Shown piece by piece: positions 23,936 through 32,670 of a stretch of 47,231 nucleotides of DNA. This DNA is from Gammaproteobacteria bacterium (GTDB lineage Bacteria > Pseudomonadota > Gammaproteobacteria > Pseudomonadales > Pseudohongiellaceae). Location of the stretch: NCBI GenBank assembly GCA_030832825.1, contig JAURIJ010000020.1:1-47231 (forward strand), read 5' to 3'. The notes beneath the pieces were generated by a model. That model made no database searches. It was not told where the DNA came from and worked only from the letters and a program-made list of their open reading frames with translations. The position numbers and the translations under genes are program-made. The number at the start of each line of letters is the position of its first letter. The first letter of the stretch is position 1.

Positions 23936-24364
23936 ATGAGCAAGGTATCGCCCAGATTGCAGCGCGTGGCTGATCTTCTTCAGCGTGAGCTGGCCCAGCT
24001 GATCCAGCTGGAAGTGAGTGATCCGCGCGTGGGCATGGTGTCGGTCACCGGCGTCAAGGTGAGTCGGGATCTTGCGCATGCCGATGTCTACGTCACCGTG
24101 ATGGGCTCGGTTGAGGGGGTGTCAGGCCTGGCGCCGGGTATCACGCTCGACAAGGCCGGCGCGCTGGACAGACTGGAAGTGGAAGAGAGCATCAAGGCCC
24201 TGAATGCGGCGTCCGGCTATCTGCGCACGCTGCTGGCGAAGCGCAGCAGTCTGCGCACGACGCCGCGTCTGATCTTCCACTACGATCAGAGCGTTGCGCG
24301 TGGTCAGTACCTGTCGTCGCTGATCGACCGTGCACTGGCAGCCGACGCCGAGCACGAGTCCTGA
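23936..24364 (+). CDS. rbfA: Ribosome-binding factor A
   Basis: RbfA is a KH-fold factor that matures the 5' end of 16S rRNA and is needed in the cold. ATG 23936, 16 bases after infB, gives 142 residues starting MSKVSPRLQRVADLLQREL. Landmarks are SDPRVGMVSVTGVKVSRDL, YLRTLLAKRSSLRTTPRLIF. The segment VMGSVEGVSGLAPGITLDKA is an insertion relative to the E. coli protein at the beta-hairpin region. The ribosome binding site is weak (GGGA), consistent with coupling to infB. Confidence 0.95.
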   Translation: MSKVSPRLQRVADLLQRELAQLIQLEVSDPRVGMVSVTGVKVSRDLAHADVYVTVMGSVEGVSGLAPGITLDKAGALDRLEVEESIKALNAASGYLRTLLAKRSSLRTTPRLIFHYDQSVARGQYLSSLIDRALAADAEHES

Positions 24365-24387
24365 ACGCACAGGCACTGAGGCAGTAC

Positions 24388-25317
24388 GTGGCGCAATATC
24401 GCAGGCCCAAGGGCCGTGACATCGACGGCATCCTGGTGCTGGACAAGCCGACGGGCATGAGCTCAAACGCCTGTCTGCAGCAGGTCAAGCACCTGTTCGA
24501 GGCCGAGAAGGCAGGGCATACCGGCAGTCTCGATCCGCTGGCCACCGGAGTGCTGCCCCTGTGCTTCGGCGAGGCCACCAAGCTGTCGCAGTTCCTGCTG
24601 GATTCGGACAAGCGCTATCGCACCACGTTGAAGCTGGGCGAGCGCACCGACACCGCCGATGCCGAAGGCAGTGTGATCGAGCAGCGCTCGGCCGCCCATG
24701 TCACGGAGGCGGCGATCCGCGAGGCGATCCCGGCCTTCGTGGGGGACATCGAGCAGACTCCGCCGATGTATTCGGCACTGAAACATCAGGGGCAGCCGCT
24801 GTACAAGCTGGCGCGCTCCGGCCGTGAAGTAGAGCGCGAAGCCCGCCCGGTCACGGTGTATGCCATGACGCTGCTCGGCTTCGATGCCGCCGCCGCGACG
24901 GCCGATCTGGAGATCCACTGCAGCAAGGGCACCTATGTGCGCACGCTGGTGGAGGACCTGGGCGAGGCCCTGGGCTGCGGCGCTCATGTGCAGGCCCTGC
25001 GCCGACTGCAGGCCGGTGCCTTTGGCGAGGGGCAGTGTGTTACCATGGCCGCCCTCGCGCAGCTCAAGGCTGACGGCGGGCTGACCGCCCTGGACAGGTG
25101 GCTGGTGGCTCCCGATCTGGCCGTGCAGGAGTTGCCCGAGGCGCGGGTGTCCGAAGACATTGCGCGCTGGTTGCGCCAGGGGCAGGCCGTGCAGTTGCGC
25201 GCCATGCCGCCGAGTGGTCTGGTGCGGCTGTACGAAGGCGATGACTTCATGGGCATCGGCACCATCCTGGAGGATGGTCGCGTGGCGCCGAAGCGCCTCT
25301 TCGCCACGGGCACGTGA
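24388..25317 (+). CDS. truB: tRNA pseudouridine(55) synthase
   Basis: TruB makes pseudouridine 55 in the T-loop of tRNAs and acts as a tRNA chaperone. GTG 24388 follows GAGG and gives 309 residues. The catalytic aspartate is D49 in GHTGSLDPLATGVLPLC. Other landmarks are the TPPMYSALKHQGQPLY block and SKGTYVRTLVEDLGEALG; a C-terminal PUA-like domain (about 240-309) ends with GIGTILEDGRVAPKRLF. It is in the conserved place between rbfA and rpsO. Confidence 0.97.
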   Translation: MAQYRRPKGRDIDGILVLDKPTGMSSNACLQQVKHLFEAEKAGHTGSLDPLATGVLPLCFGEATKLSQFLLDSDKRYRTTLKLGERTDTADAEGSVIEQRSAAHVTEAAIREAIPAFVGDIEQTPPMYSALKHQGQPLYKLARSGREVEREARPVTVYAMTLLGFDAAAATADLEIHCSKGTYVRTLVEDLGEALGCGAHVQALRRLQAGAFGEGQCVTMAALAQLKADGGLTALDRWLVAPDLAVQELPEARVSEDIARWLRQGQAVQLRAMPPSGLVRLYEGDDFMGIGTILEDGRVAPKRLFATGT

Positions 25318-25369
25318 GACAGCACAGCTGTCACGAATCTGCAGTACCGTATTTGAAGGAGAAGTCCAG

Positions 25370-25444
25370 ATGACTATCAATATGCGTGGTCACTCTGGTT
25401 CGGCAGGGATGTCGGCAACGAAGGCTGCTTCACGATGGGCGTGA
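25370..25444 (+). CDS. Candidate 24-residue leader ORF upstream of rpsO
   Basis: A short ORF (ATG 25370 to TGA 25442-25444, starting [13 protein letters not shown]) has a near-ideal Shine-Dalgarno, AAGGAGAAG at 25356-25364, with GGAG eight bases from the ATG. It lies between truB and rpsO. Its last codons and stop lie in the hairpin at 25428-25446. The peptide is Ser/Ala/Gly-rich and matches nothing I recognise. It could be a true small protein, a leader peptide controlling rpsO, or a chance ORF; the ribosome binding site is the main support. Confidence 0.45.
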   Translation: MTINMRGHSGSAGMSATKAASRWA

Positions 25445-25446
25445 AG
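25428..25446 (+). promoter_or_regulatory. Hairpin in the rpsO leader
   Basis: CTTCACG (25428-25434) pairs perfectly with CGTGAAG (25440-25446) around ATGGG, 35 bases before the rpsO ATG. There is no T-run. S15 represses its own translation by binding leader RNA in E. coli, so this may be part of such an element, but the known pseudoknot was not demonstrated here. Confidence 0.4.
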
Positions 25447-25481
25447 GGTCTATTCATCAGTGCATATTGGAGGTAGTGAAA

Positions 25482-25751
25482 ATGGCTTTAACCGCAGAAC
25501 GCAAGGCAGAGATCGTCAAGGAATACGCGCAGAGTGAAGGCGATACAGGCTCACCCGAAGTGCAGGTGGCCCTGCTGACCGAGAACATCAACCAGCTGCA
25601 GGCGCATTTCAAGGAACACACGCATGACCACCACTCACGCCGCGGTCTGATCCGCATGGTCAACAGCCGTCGCAAGCTGCTCGACTACCTGCGCGGCAAG
25701 AGCACCGACCGTTATGGTGCGCTGATCAAGAAGCTGGGCCTGCGTCGCTGA
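25482..25751 (+). CDS. rpsO: 30S ribosomal protein S15
   Basis: S15 binds the central domain of 16S rRNA and is a primary 30S assembly protein. ATG 25482 follows GGAGGTAG and gives exactly 89 residues, the family length; the 32-residue upstream extension of the frame is not homologous. Landmarks are [20 protein letters not shown], then [20 protein letters not shown] with the conserved rRNA-contacting His/Arg residues. pnp follows after 106 bases, as in other proteobacteria. Confidence 0.98.
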   Translation: MALTAERKAEIVKEYAQSEGDTGSPEVQVALLTENINQLQAHFKEHTHDHHSRRGLIRMVNSRRKLLDYLRGKSTDRYGALIKKLGLRR

Positions 25752-25857
25752 GTGCAAGCAAGTAATTCAATGATGAAGAGATGAAAGATCGACCTTGTTT
25801 GACAGGGACGTCAATTGCAATGGTGCCGGGGTCAAAATAAAAATACAGGAATAGAGT

Positions 25858-27972
25858 ATGTTCAATATCGTACGCAAGACGTTCCAGTACGGGAAACACA
25901 CCGTCACACTGGAAACAGGCAAGGTTGCCCGTCAGGCAACCGGCGCAGTGATCGTCACCATGGGTGACACCCAGGTCCTCGCCACCGCCGTCGGCAAGAA
26001 GCAGATCAAGCCAGGTCAGGACTTTTTCCCGCTGACCGTCAACTACCAGGAAAAGACCTACGCAGCCGGCAAGATCCCCGGTGGCTTCTTCAAGCGCGAA
26101 GGCCGTCCTACCGAGAAGGAAACACTGACCTCCCGTCTGATCGACCGTCCCATCAGACCGTTGTTCCCCAAGGGTTTCATGAATGAAGTGCAGGTGGTCT
26201 GCACCGTCATTTCCGCCAGCAAGGACCAGGACCCGGATATCGCGGCCCTGATCGGCGCCTCCGCCGCCCTGGCCATTTCCGGCATTCCCTTCCTCGAGCC
26301 TGTGGGCGCCGCCCGCGTGGGTTACGACCTGCAGAACGGTTATGTGCTGAACCCGGACGTGAAGGAACTGGAAGCCTCTGCCCTCGACATGGTGGTGGCT
26401 GGCACCAAGTCAGCTGTGCTGATGGTGGAATCCGAAGCCAAGCAGCTGAGCGAAGACCAGATGCTGGGCGCCGTGCTGTTCGGGCACGAGGCCATGCAGG
26501 TGGTGATCGACGCCATCAATGAATTCAAGGCCGAGGCAGGCAAGCCCATGTGGGAACTGCCGCAAGTGGTCGTGAACCAGCCGCTGCTGGACGGCATCCG
26601 TGCGGCCTTCGCCGACAGCATCGGCAATGCCTACCAGATCTCCGACAAGATGCAGCGTTATGACGCCCTGGAGGGCCTGCTGGCCCAGGCCGTGGCGCAG
26701 TTCGCCAATGAGGACACCGGCGCCAGCGCCGAGGAAGTCTCCGGCGTGTTTGCCTCCATCGAGAAGAAAGTGGTGCGCAACCGCATCATCGACGGCGCGC
26801 CGCGCATCGATGGCCGCGACACCCGCACCGTGCGTCCCATCTCCATCGAGACGGGCGTGCTGCCCAAGGCACACGGCTCCGCCCTGTTCACTCGCGGCGA
26901 GACGCAGGCGCTGGTGGTCACTACCCTGGGTGCCGTGCGCGATGCCCAGCTGATCGAAGGCCTGGAGGGCTCCAAGAAGGAAGCCTTCATGCTGCACTAC
27001 AACTTCCCGCCGTTCTGCGTGGGCGAGACCGGCATGATGTCCGGTCCGAAGCGTCGCGAGATCGGTCACGGCAAGCTGGCCAAGCGTGGCGTGCAGGCGG
27101 TGATGCCGTCCGAGGACGCCTTCCCCTACGCGATCCGCGTGGTGTCCGAGATCACCGAATCCAACGGCTCCAGCTCCATGGCGTCCGTGTGCGGCAGCTC
27201 GCTGGCGCTGATGGATGCCGGGGTGCCGATCTCCGCGCCGGTGGCCGGCATCGCCATGGGTCTGATCAAGGAAGGCGACCGCTTCTCCGTGATCACCGAC
27301 ATCCTGGGCGATGAAGATCATCTGGGCGACATGGACTTCAAGGTCGCCGGTACCGCTCAGGGCGTGACCGCCCTGCAGATGGACATCAAGATCCAGGGCA
27401 TCACCGAAGAGATCATGGAAATCGCTCTGCACCAGGCTCACGAAGCCCGCATCCACATCCTCGGCGAAATGAACAAGGTGCTGGACAAGCCCCGTGCCAC
27501 CGTTTCCGAGAATGCGCCTTCCATGGCCACCATGAAGATCGATCCGGACAAGATCCGTGACGTGATCGGCAAGGGCGGCGCCGTGATCCGCAGCATCACC
27601 GAGGAAACCGGTGCGTCCATCGACATCGACGACGACGGCAACATCCGCATCTACGGCGAAGACGCCGGGTCGCGCGATGCCGCCATCGAACGCATCCTCA
27701 GCATCACTGCCGAGGCGGAAGTCGGTCGTCTGTACATGGGCAAGGTGGCGCGCATCGTCGACTTCGGCGCCTTCATCACCATTCTGCCCGGCAAGGACGG
27801 ACTGGTGCACATCTCCCAGATTTCCAACGAGCGTGTCGAGAACGTGGGCGACTACCTCAAGGAAGGTCAGGAAGTGCTGGTGAAAGTCACCGACCTGGAT
27901 GCGCGCGGTCGCATCAAGCTCAGCATCAAGGAAATCAGCGACGACGAGAAAGCGGAATTCGCTGCACTCTGA
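25858..27972 (+). CDS. pnp: Polyribonucleotide nucleotidyltransferase (PNPase)
   Basis: PNPase is a trimeric phosphorolytic 3'-5' exoribonuclease and part of the degradosome. The 704-residue protein has two RNase PH domains (about 1-220 and 310-540) with a helical linker, a KH domain (about 553-612, [17 protein letters not shown]) and an S1 domain (about 622-691). Catalytic D485 and D491 lie in [13 protein letters not shown] and correspond to E. coli D486/D492. The start follows AGGAATAGAG. E. coli pnp is autoregulated through an RNase III-cut leader hairpin; I see no comparable long hairpin in the 106-base rpsO-pnp gap. Confidence 0.98.
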   Translation: MFNIVRKTFQYGKHTVTLETGKVARQATGAVIVTMGDTQVLATAVGKKQIKPGQDFFPLTVNYQEKTYAAGKIPGGFFKREGRPTEKETLTSRLIDRPIRPLFPKGFMNEVQVVCTVISASKDQDPDIAALIGASAALAISGIPFLEPVGAARVGYDLQNGYVLNPDVKELEASALDMVVAGTKSAVLMVESEAKQLSEDQMLGAVLFGHEAMQVVIDAINEFKAEAGKPMWELPQVVVNQPLLDGIRAAFADSIGNAYQISDKMQRYDALEGLLAQAVAQFANEDTGASAEEVSGVFASIEKKVVRNRIIDGAPRIDGRDTRTVRPISIETGVLPKAHGSALFTRGETQALVVTTLGAVRDAQLIEGLEGSKKEAFMLHYNFPPFCVGETGMMSGPKRREIGHGKLAKRGVQAVMPSEDAFPYAIRVVSEITESNGSSSMASVCGSSLALMDAGVPISAPVAGIAMGLIKEGDRFSVITDILGDEDHLGDMDFKVAGTAQGVTALQMDIKIQGITEEIMEIALHQAHEARIHILGEMNKVLDKPRATVSENAPSMATMKIDPDKIRDVIGKGGAVIRSITEETGASIDIDDDGNIRIYGEDAGSRDAAIERILSITAEAEVGRLYMGKVARIVDFGAFITILPGKDGLVHISQISNERVENVGDYLKEGQEVLVKVTDLDARGRIKLSIKEISDDEKAEFAAL

Positions 27973-27992
27973 GTTCGCCAACGCTGTAGAAG

Positions 27993-28030
27993 ATCCCGCT
28001 GTCGGCCCGGCTGACCGCGGGATTTTTTTT
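27993..28030 (+). terminator. Strong intrinsic terminator after pnp
   Basis: ATCCCGC (27993-27999) pairs with GCGGGAT (28017-28023), the enclosed bases can form a further GTCGG/CTGAC-type stem, and eight T close the structure (28023-28030). It ends the rimP-pnp transcription unit. Confidence 0.85.
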
Positions 28031-28118
28031 ACCCGTCATTTGCCTTCTGGCGTCAGGGCTTTGTTGCTATGCTCGCCGCAGGCTGAAAGATGAGCAAAAC
28101 AGGACAGGAAGCGCCCCA

Positions 28119-28634
28119 ATGCAGGACAACGCCCCACCCGCCGTGCTCCGGATTCGTGCAGCCGGCGTCGACGATTGCGCACTCATCCATTCCTTCATCA
28201 TGGAACTGGCCGTCTACGAGAAGCTGGCCCATGAGGTCATTGCCACGCCGGAGCTGCTGGCGCAGACCCTGTTCGGGCCGCGTCCCGGTGCCGAGGTGCT
28301 GATCGCCGAACACGACGGCCGGCCCGTGGGCTATGCCCTGTTCTTCCAGAGTTTCTCCACCTTCCTCGGTCGGCCCGGTCTGTATCTCGAGGACGTCTAT
28401 GTGCAGCCTGCCATGCGCGGGCGGGGCATCGGCAAGGCCATCATGACCCGGCTGGCGGCGCTGGCCGTGGAGCGCGACTACGCCCGTTTCGAGTGGTCGG
28501 TGCTGGACTGGAACGCCCCTTCCATTGCGTTCTATCGCTCCATCGGCGCCTTCCCCATGGACGGCTGGACGGTGCAGCGGCTCACCGGTCAGGCCCTGCT
28601 CGACCTGGCGGCCCGCGACGGAGCTGCCGCATGA
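28119..28634 (+). CDS. GNAT family N-acetyltransferase, diamine/thialysine acetyltransferase-like
   Basis: The 171-residue protein has the acetyl-CoA fold of the GNAT family. The CoA-binding motif A is LYLEDVYVQPAMRGRGIGKA (about residues 88-107), followed by the FEWSVLDWNAPSIAFYRSIG segment that is characteristic of the spermidine/spermine (SSAT) and thialysine acetyltransferase branch. The likely substrate is therefore a polyamine or a small amine such as a lysine analogue, but this is inference. It overlaps the next gene by four bases (ATGA), so the two are translationally coupled. The Shine-Dalgarno before ATG 28119 is poor. Confidence 0.85.
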   Translation: MQDNAPPAVLRIRAAGVDDCALIHSFIMELAVYEKLAHEVIATPELLAQTLFGPRPGAEVLIAEHDGRPVGYALFFQSFSTFLGRPGLYLEDVYVQPAMRGRGIGKAIMTRLAALAVERDYARFEWSVLDWNAPSIAFYRSIGAFPMDGWTVQRLTGQALLDLAARDGAAA

Positions 28635-29488
28635 GTCGCATCGTCTACGTCAATGGCACATATTTCGCACAAGAGGACGCGAAGGTCTCGGTGTTCGATC
28701 GCGGCTTTGTGTTCGGCGACGGGGTGTATGAAGTGATCCCCGTGCTCCATGGCCGCATCGTCGAGCGCGGTCATGCGCTGGAGCGCCTCAACCGCAGCCT
28801 CGGCGAGATCGCCATGGCCTGGCCCTGCACGCAGGACGAGTTCTGCCAGGTGCTGGAAGAATTGCGCGCGCGCAACGAGCTGCAGGAAGGCTATGTGTAT
28901 CTGCAAGTCACGCGGGGCGTGGCCGAGCGCGATTTCGCCTTCCCCGCCGCCGGGACGCCGAGCAGCTTCGTTGCCTGGACAGCCGCGAAGAAGCTGATCG
29001 ACAATCCGCTGGCCGCCACCGGCGTGAAGGTCGTGACGGTGCCCGATCTGCGCTGGAAGCGCCGCGACATCAAGTCGATCAATCTGCTGGCCCAGTGTCT
29101 GGCCAAGCAGAAGGCGGCGAGTGCCGGCGCGTTCGAGGGCTGGATGACGGAAGACGGCGTGGTGACGGAAGGCGCCTCGTCTTCGGCCTATATCGTGAAG
29201 GATGGGGCCATCATCACGCGGGCGCTGTCCACGTCGATCCTGCCGGGCATCCGCCGCAAGGTGATCCTGCAGATGGCGCGTGAACACGGCATCGCGCTGG
29301 TGGAGCGGCCGTTCACCGTGGCAGAAGCCCTGGCGGCCGACGAAGCCTTCCTGAGCAGTGCCACCACCCTGGTGATGCCCGTCGTGTCGATTGACGGGCA
29401 AAGTGTGGCAGGGGGCAGGCCCGGCCCGGTGGCCCAGCGCCTGCGTGCCATGTATGTCGAGATGATCCTGCAGGAAGCGGCGCACTGA
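28631..29488 (+). CDS. dat: D-amino-acid aminotransferase (PLP fold type IV)
   Basis: This class IV aminotransferase is like D-alanine aminotransferase, which exchanges amino groups between D-amino acids and 2-oxo acids. ATG 28631 overlaps the upstream stop and gives 285 residues, the usual size. The N-terminal YVNGTYFAQEDAKVSVFDRGF and FGDGVYEVIPV motifs, the PLP lysine K148 in RRDIKSINLLAQ and the cofactor phosphate segment EGASSSAYIVKDG are present. Branched-chain aminotransferase is the main alternative, but length and the N-terminal motif favour the D-amino-acid type. With the following gamma-glutamyltransferase it suggests catabolism of D-amino acids or synthesis of D-glutamate/D-alanine. 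Confidence 0.88.
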   Translation: MSRIVYVNGTYFAQEDAKVSVFDRGFVFGDGVYEVIPVLHGRIVERGHALERLNRSLGEIAMAWPCTQDEFCQVLEELRARNELQEGYVYLQVTRGVAERDFAFPAAGTPSSFVAWTAAKKLIDNPLAATGVKVVTVPDLRWKRRDIKSINLLAQCLAKQKAASAGAFEGWMTEDGVVTEGASSSAYIVKDGAIITRALSTSILPGIRRKVILQMAREHGIALVERPFTVAEALAADEAFLSSATTLVMPVVSIDGQSVAGGRPGPVAQRLRAMYVEMILQEAAH

Positions 29489-29529
29489 CACGTGCCGCCA
29501 GCCTGCGTAATGCTACCCGGAGATTGCCC

Positions 29530-31233
29530 ATGAAACGTTTGCTGGCTCGATCATTGACACTGCTGCTGTGTCTGTCCCTCACCCTGCCTGCCTTCGCGCA
29601 GGACGGCCGCACCCCGCTGCGGGCCCGCAATGGCATCGTGGCCAGTGCGTCCGAACTGGCCTCCCAGGTGGGCGTGGACATCCTCAAGCAGGGCGGCAAC
29701 GCAGTGGATGCGTCCATTGCCACGGCCTTCGCGCTGGCCGTGACCTGGCCCACGGCCGGCAACATCGGCGGCGGCGGCTTCCTCGTGTATCACGGCGAGG
29801 ACGGCCACGCGACCACCTTCGACTTCCGCGAGAAAGCCCCGCTGGCGGCCACCGAGCGCATGTACCTCGGTCTGGACGGGCTGGTGGTGAACAACTCCAA
29901 TCACCGCAGCCTGCTCTCCGTCGGCGTGCCGGGCACGGTGGCCGGGCTGTACAAGGCGCATCAGGAGCTGGGCAGCCTGCCCTGGGCCGATCTGGTGGCT
30001 CCGGCGGTGAAGCTGGCCCGCGACGGCATCCCCATCACCTGGGAGCTGTACACCGGCTTCCGCCAGAACCAGGAGTTCTGGGACCAGTACCCATCCTCCG
30101 CCAAGGTGTTCCTCAAGGCCGACGGCTCGCCCTATGAATTCGGCGACACCTGGGTGCAGCCCGATCTGGCCGACACTCTGCAGCTGATCCAGGAGCAGGG
30201 CCGCGACGGTTTCTACAAGGGCAGCAACGCGAAGAAGCTGGCCGACTTCATGCGCGCCAACGGCGGCATCATCACCGAGGAAGACCTGGCACAGTACGAG
30301 GCGGTCGAGCGCGAGCCTGTGCGCGGCACCTATCGCGGCTACGAGATCGTCAGCATGCCGCCGCCCAGCTCCGGTGGCGTGACGCTGATCCAGATTCTCA
30401 ACATCTTGGAAGGCTTCGACCTGGCGGCCTCCGGCCACAACTCCGCGCTGACCCTGCACCTGATGACCGAGGCCATGCGCCGCGCCTATGCCGACCGGGC
30501 CGAGCATCTGGGTGACCCGGACTTCAACGAGAGCATGCCGCTGGACCGCCTGCTCAGCAAGGACTACGCCGCCAGCCTGCGTGCCAGCATCGACCCGGAC
30601 AAGGCTTCTGTCAGCGACGAAGCCAATTTCGCGCAGATCTACGAGAGCGAGGACACCACGCATTTCTCGGTGGTGGACAAGGATGGCAACATGGTTTCGC
30701 TGACCTACACGCTGGAGAACGGCTACGGCTCGCGCATCGTGGCGGAAGGGGCGGGGTATCTGCTGAACAACGAGATGGGTGACTTCAACGCGGTGCCGGG
30801 CGTGACCAACCGCAACGGCCAGATCGGCACGCCGCCGAACCTGATCGCCCCGGGCAAGCGCATGCTCTCCAGCATGTCGCCCACCATCGTCGCGCAGGAC
30901 GGCAAGCCGCTGATGGCGGTGGGCAGCCCCGGCGGCCGCACCATCATCAACACCACCCTGCAGCTGATTCTCAACGTGGTGGATCACGGCATGAACATCG
31001 CCCAGTCCGTGGAAGCGCCGCGCATCCATCACCAGTGGCTGCCGGATGTCATCAGCATGGAAGACAGCGGCTTCTCGCCCGATACCCTCCAACTGCTCAA
31101 CAGCCGAGGTCACGAGACCCGTGTGCGGGGCGAGCAGGGCACGGCGATGGGGGTCTATCACGACCGCGAGGCCGGCCTGTTCCTGGGCGGCTCGGATTCC
31201 CGCGCCGGGGATGGCGGCGCCGTCGGCTACTGA
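29530..31233 (+). CDS. ggt: Gamma-glutamyltransferase (periplasmic)
   Basis: GGT cleaves the gamma-glutamyl bond of glutathione and related peptides by hydrolysis or transfer. ATG 29530 follows GGAGA at six bases (a TTG two codons upstream is less likely). The 567-residue precursor has a signal peptide (about 1-24, ending PAFAQ). The proenzyme autocleavage site is before T376 in DTTHFSVVDKDGNMVSLTY, which makes the N-terminal catalytic threonine of the small subunit. GNAVDASIATAFAL, the gamma-glutamyl loop SMSPTI and the oxyanion GSPGGRTII are present. Convergent amino-acid and cation transporters next door fit use of the released amino acids. Confidence 0.95.
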   Translation: MKRLLARSLTLLLCLSLTLPAFAQDGRTPLRARNGIVASASELASQVGVDILKQGGNAVDASIATAFALAVTWPTAGNIGGGGFLVYHGEDGHATTFDFREKAPLAATERMYLGLDGLVVNNSNHRSLLSVGVPGTVAGLYKAHQELGSLPWADLVAPAVKLARDGIPITWELYTGFRQNQEFWDQYPSSAKVFLKADGSPYEFGDTWVQPDLADTLQLIQEQGRDGFYKGSNAKKLADFMRANGGIITEEDLAQYEAVEREPVRGTYRGYEIVSMPPPSSGGVTLIQILNILEGFDLAASGHNSALTLHLMTEAMRRAYADRAEHLGDPDFNESMPLDRLLSKDYAASLRASIDPDKASVSDEANFAQIYESEDTTHFSVVDKDGNMVSLTYTLENGYGSRIVAEGAGYLLNNEMGDFNAVPGVTNRNGQIGTPPNLIAPGKRMLSSMSPTIVAQDGKPLMAVGSPGGRTIINTTLQLILNVVDHGMNIAQSVEAPRIHHQWLPDVISMEDSGFSPDTLQLLNSRGHETRVRGEQGTAMGVYHDREAGLFLGGSDSRAGDGGAVGY

Positions 31234-31243
31234 GTCGCGCGCC

Positions 31244-31269
31244 GGCGCTGTCTGCCCATGGGCAGCGCC
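31244..31269. terminator. Hairpin between convergent ggt and nhaC
   Basis: GGCGCTG (31244-31250) pairs with CAGCGCC (31263-31269); the interior CTGCCCATGGGCAG is itself a palindrome. No T-run is present on either strand, so it is a candidate bidirectional terminator of low certainty. Confidence 0.4.
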
Positions 31270-32670
31270 TCAGTCCGGGCGGCGCAGCAGGCCGATGCCC
31301 AGCGCCGCCATGCCGATGGAGATCAGCGGGTTCAGGTAGTTCAGAAAGGCGTAGGGAGCATAGTCGAGCACCGGCACTCCCAGCGTCGCCGCATAGAAGG
31401 CGCCGGCCGTGGTCCAGGGGATCAGGCCGGTGCTCATGGTCGAGCCCTCCTCCACCGAACGCGAGAGCACCGCGTTGTCCAGCCCCTTCTGCTCGTAGGC
31501 CCGGCGGAACAGCTGGCAGTTCAGGATGATGCTGATATAGGCCTCGCCCATGCCCATGTTGCCCAGCACACCGGCACCGATGGTGGTGGCGATCAGACTC
31601 GCGGTGCGCTGCACGCGCGCGATGATCCCCTCCAGCAGGGCCTGCAGGAAACCGCCCGCATACAGCATCCCCCCAAGAGCCAGCGCCATCAGTGAGAGCA
31701 GCAGCGTCCAGCTCATGCTCGTGATGCCGCCCCGCCCCAGCAGATCATCCAGACTCGCCACGCCCGTCGTGCCCGGCTGATTCGCCCAGAGCGCATTGAG
31801 CACGTCCACCAGCGCGCGGTCCTGATAAAGCACCGCGACGGCCACGGCCGTCAGCACGCTGGCACTCATGCTGATCTCAGGCGACAGGCGGCGCAGGCTC
31901 AGCACCAGCATCACCAGCAGCGGCAGCACCGTGGCCAGCAGGCCCAGCTGGAAGCTGCCGGCCAGCGCCTGCTGCATGTCGGCGATGGCCTGCTCGGGCA
32001 GGGCGGCATCGGCATGGCCGAAGCCCAGCAGCAGAAAGATGAGCAGGCTCAGCACGAAGGCCGGCACTGTGGTGTAGAGCATGCTGCCGATGTGTCGGTA
32101 CAGATTGGTATGCGCGCTCATGGCCGCCAGCACCGTGGTGTCGGACACGGGCGAGAGCTTGTCGCCGAAGGTCGCGCCGGCCACCACCATGCCGGCCACC
32201 AGTGGCAGGGGCAGCTGCATGGTGCTGCCGATGCTCATCAGCACCAGGCCCAGCGTGCCGGCCGTGCCCCAGGAGGTGCCGGTGGCCACCGACATCAGGC
32301 TGCACAGCACCAGGCCAGTGGCCAGGAACAGGGCCGGACTCAGCAGGTCGAGGCCGTGGTAGATGAGCGCGGCCACGGTGCCGCTCTGCATGTAGGCGGC
32401 GATCAGCATGCCGATCAGCACGAAGATGTAGAGCGCCGGCAGGGCCTTGGCGATGCCGGTGTTCATCATCTCGCGGATGGCGGTGAAGTCGTGCCCCAGC
32501 AGCCAGGCGTGCAGGGCTGTCCACAGCAGGCAGAAGAACAGCACGATGTGCAGGCTGATCTGGAACACGAACAGGCCCGTCGAGATCATCAGGAAATTGC
32601 CGCCGAAGCACAGCAGGGACTGGGCCAGGCCTGGCGTTCTGGCGGCGGGGCGCGGTGCTGGGGTGTTCAT
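31270..32670 (-). CDS. nhaC: NhaC family Na+/H+ antiporter
   Basis: This inner-membrane antiporter should exchange sodium for protons. The 466-residue protein is mostly hydrophobic with about 11-12 membrane segments. It has the family's GTSWGTAGTLGLVLMSIG and GATFGDKLSPVSDTTVLAA motifs, with polar residues within membrane helices, and GEAYISIILNCQLFRRAY. It overlaps the upstream symporter gene by four bases (ATGA), so the two form an operon. A plausible job is to expel the sodium brought in by the symporter. Family members can also carry malate/lactate or other substrates, so the exact ion couple is inferred. Confidence 0.9.
   Translation of the reverse strand: MNTPAPRPAARTPGLAQSLLCFGGNFLMISTGLFVFQISLHIVLFFCLLWTALHAWLLGHDFTAIREMMNTGIAKALPALYIFVLIGMLIAAYMQSGTVAALIYHGLDLLSPALFLATGLVLCSLMSVATGTSWGTAGTLGLVLMSIGSTMQLPLPLVAGMVVAGATFGDKLSPVSDTTVLAAMSAHTNLYRHIGSMLYTTVPAFVLSLLIFLLLGFGHADAALPEQAIADMQQALAGSFQLGLLATVLPLLVMLVLSLRRLSPEISMSASVLTAVAVAVLYQDRALVDVLNALWANQPGTTGVASLDDLLGRGGITSMSWTLLLSLMALALGGMLYAGGFLQALLEGIIARVQRTASLIATTIGAGVLGNMGMGEAYISIILNCQLFRRAYEQKGLDNAVLSRSVEEGSTMSTGLIPWTTAGAFYAATLGVPVLDYAPYAFLNYLNPLISIGMAALGIGLLRRPD

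Noticed and set aside
25316..25334. GACAGC/GCTGTC hairpin at the end of truB as a terminator
   Set aside because: The stem is only six bases with no T-run, and termination here would cut rpsO-pnp from the operon.
25799..25804. TTGACA upstream of pnp as a promoter -35
   Set aside because: No acceptable -10 lies 16-18 bases downstream (GGTGCC at 17).
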